Assembly (NCBI GenBank): GCA_964415465.1
Contig: CAYQAL010000006.1
Span: forward strand, 1 to 39,800
Length of the DNA stretch: 39,800 nt
From: JAGOTP01 sp964415465
GTDB taxonomy: Bacteria; Patescibacteriota; Patescibacteriia; 2-12-FULL-60-25
Direction: 5' to 3'
Part shown: positions 38,758 to 39,800 of the stretch, piece after piece
How positions within the stretch are numbered: position 1 is the stretch's first letter
Layout of the letters: every line of letters begins with the position of its first letter
Translations under genes and position numbers: made by a program
Notes under the pieces: generated by a model
What the model saw: the letters and a program-made list of their open reading frames with translations, nothing else
The model's database searches: none
What the model was told of the DNA's origin: nothing

Positions 38758-39800
38758 CTAGCTTGTTTGCCAGCGCTCCGCCATCCCTTCAAGTAACACA
38801 AGCCAAGCCAGACCAAGCGGATGGTTCAGATAGGGCGTCGAGACATGAACAGCTGCGAGCGCAACCAACGACAAAACAAGAACGCGTTTCTGCGGAAGCG
38901 GCATGGCGCTACGATAAATACGTCGGCTAAGCCTCACAAACAGCAACACAAGCAGCGGAATTCCCAGAACACCGAACTTAATCCAATGCTCGAGCCAGCC
39001 CCACTCAAAGGCATAGGTTGTGTACACCCCACCAGTGGATTGCACGACACGCGGATCACGACTCGTATAGGTTACCGTGGCCCCAAAGCCAGATCCGAGC
39101 ACAGGGCGCTCTTTGATTTTATCCCACATCGCGGGCAGCAGCTTCCAGCGACTTGCAGACGCATCATCCCCCGTACTAATACGCCCTTGCCAGGCATCTA
39201 AGAGCGAAGAAGAGGAAAATGGCAGCGGAAAAAAGCACAGTGCCGCGACCATGGCCGCCGCGATCCCAAGCGTTCCCACAAACCGCCCACCAAGGCGGAT
39301 TACACCCTTCACCCGCTCTGCATTCCAAGCAAACACACACGCAGCCAAGCCACTGATACAGAGACCCAAGAAGAAGCTACGCGAAAGCGAGATGAGCGTT
39401 TGAGCGAGGAAGAGAACGGAGAATCCAGTAAGCACAAGCAAGAGACGACTGCGTTTGAAACGCTGCACAAGCAAAAACCCTGGAAGCAAAAGTAAACCGT
39501 AGATATGCGACTGAAAGAAAATACGAAAGACACTTCCCCCTGCGCGCGTAATCTCCCCTACTCCCGTTCGTCGCACCCAGAAATAGATCGGCTCGAGGAA
39601 CCATGCAGGATAGGCGTGACTGAAGACATAGAACAATAAAAACGTTTTTGCGACCGTCCAAAGCAACGCTGCCGCAATCCAAGCGGCAACGACTCGAAGC
39701 TGTTCCGTCGTAGCGCGCTTCGCGAGATCAAGAACCGGTACGACGAGCAGCAAGAATCCCCACGCGTTCGCATCGGCAAAGACAAATGGATTGTGACGCA
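38758..39800 (-). CDS. O-antigen ligase / Wzy-like membrane protein (5' end outside window)
   Basis: Partial: the frame stays open to the window end (upstream codons read RHNPFVFADANAWG). The visible part has seven or more membrane helices. The Wzy_C/WaaL-type loop is visible: SRSFFLGLCISG, then an extracytoplasmic segment with DAWQGRISTGDDASASRWKLLPAMWDKIKERPVLGSGFGATVTY, containing the R-x-W and PxxGxGxG hallmarks of O-antigen ligases and polymerases. These enzymes join glycans on the outer face. It heads the visible run O-antigen-ligase-like, VKOR, HAD, pepA, grx. The acceptor is unknown, and no lipid A genes are visible. Confidence 0.85.
   Translation of the reverse strand, partial: RHNPFVFADANAWGFLLLVVPVLDLAKRATTEQLRVVAAWIAAALLWTVAKTFLLFYVFSHAYPAWFLEPIYFWVRRTGVGEITRAGGSVFRIFFQSHIYGLLLLPGFLLVQRFKRSRLLLVLTGFSVLFLAQTLISLSRSFFLGLCISGLAACVFAWNAERVKGVIRLGGRFVGTLGIAAAMVAALCFFPLPFSSSSLLDAWQGRISTGDDASASRWKLLPAMWDKIKERPVLGSGFGATVTYTSRDPRVVQSTGGVYTTYAFEWGWLEHWIKFGVLGIPLLVLLFVRLSRRIYRSAMPLPQKRVLVLSLVALAAVHVSTPYLNHPLGLAWLVLLEGMAERWQTS

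Overview
The window looks like a chromosomal scaffold fragment from a candidate-phyla-radiation (Patescibacteria, Parcubacteria-type) bacterium. This is inferred from gene content, not from a marker phylogeny. Signs are a PilM-centred type IV pilus locus, VKOR plus DsbA-like oxidoreductases in a cell with no respiratory genes in view, many coiled-coil and lipobox orphan proteins, a PspC/GIN fusion, and an M23 peptidase with a C-terminal domain I associate with Parcubacteria. TGA is used as a stop, so the code is the standard bacterial one. Three runs of exactly 100 N (5410-5509, 7220-7319, 33684-33783) are scaffold gaps of unknown true size, and each cuts a gene.

Layout. 1-2496: end of a Cys-rich exported protein, a hicBA toxin-antitoxin pair and a secreted M23 peptidase. 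2611-7412 (+): padR, a PspC/GIN membrane protein and a heterodimeric ABC exporter, the last two genes damaged by gaps. 7556-8500 (-): a solitary soluble Hanks-type kinase. 8631-13106 (-): an operon gatC, gatA, membrane-anchored HEPN-like protein, lgt and two DsbA-like thiol oxidoreductases. 13204-14034 (+): VanW protein. 14040-16118 (-): ligA. 16283-21534 (-): recJ, rnhA, pilM, a GspE N-domain protein, a pseudo-receiver and a pseudopilin. 22034-25783 (-): lepA, a 32-residue membrane peptide and a large coiled-coil protein with a nuclease-like motif. 26923-30470 (-): glycosyltransferase, Rieske protein, murJ and a secreted coiled-coil protein. 31183-33683: SpoU methyltransferase (-), RlmD-like methyltransferase (+) and era (+). 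33784-35403 (+): Bcp, superoxide dismutase and AhpC. 35503-39800 (-): O-antigen-ligase-like protein, VKOR, HAD phosphatase, leucyl aminopeptidase and glutaredoxin.

How the parts fit. The DsbA-like proteins, the distant VKOR and Lgt point to an active oxidative-folding and lipoprotein pathway at the cell surface. MurJ, VanW, M23, the glycosyltransferase and the O-antigen-ligase-like protein are envelope functions. Bcp, SOD, AhpC and the convergent glutaredoxin form an oxygen-defence block.

The least explained layer is a set of five solitary genes: the kinase 7556-8500, 21691-21972, 25953-26339, 26460-26825 and the lipoprotein 30627-31085. They sit singly between conserved operons, are visibly richer in G+C than their neighbours, and each is followed by GC-rich stem-loop structure with no strong U-tract. 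I recognise none except the kinase. They are the best candidates here for something undescribed.
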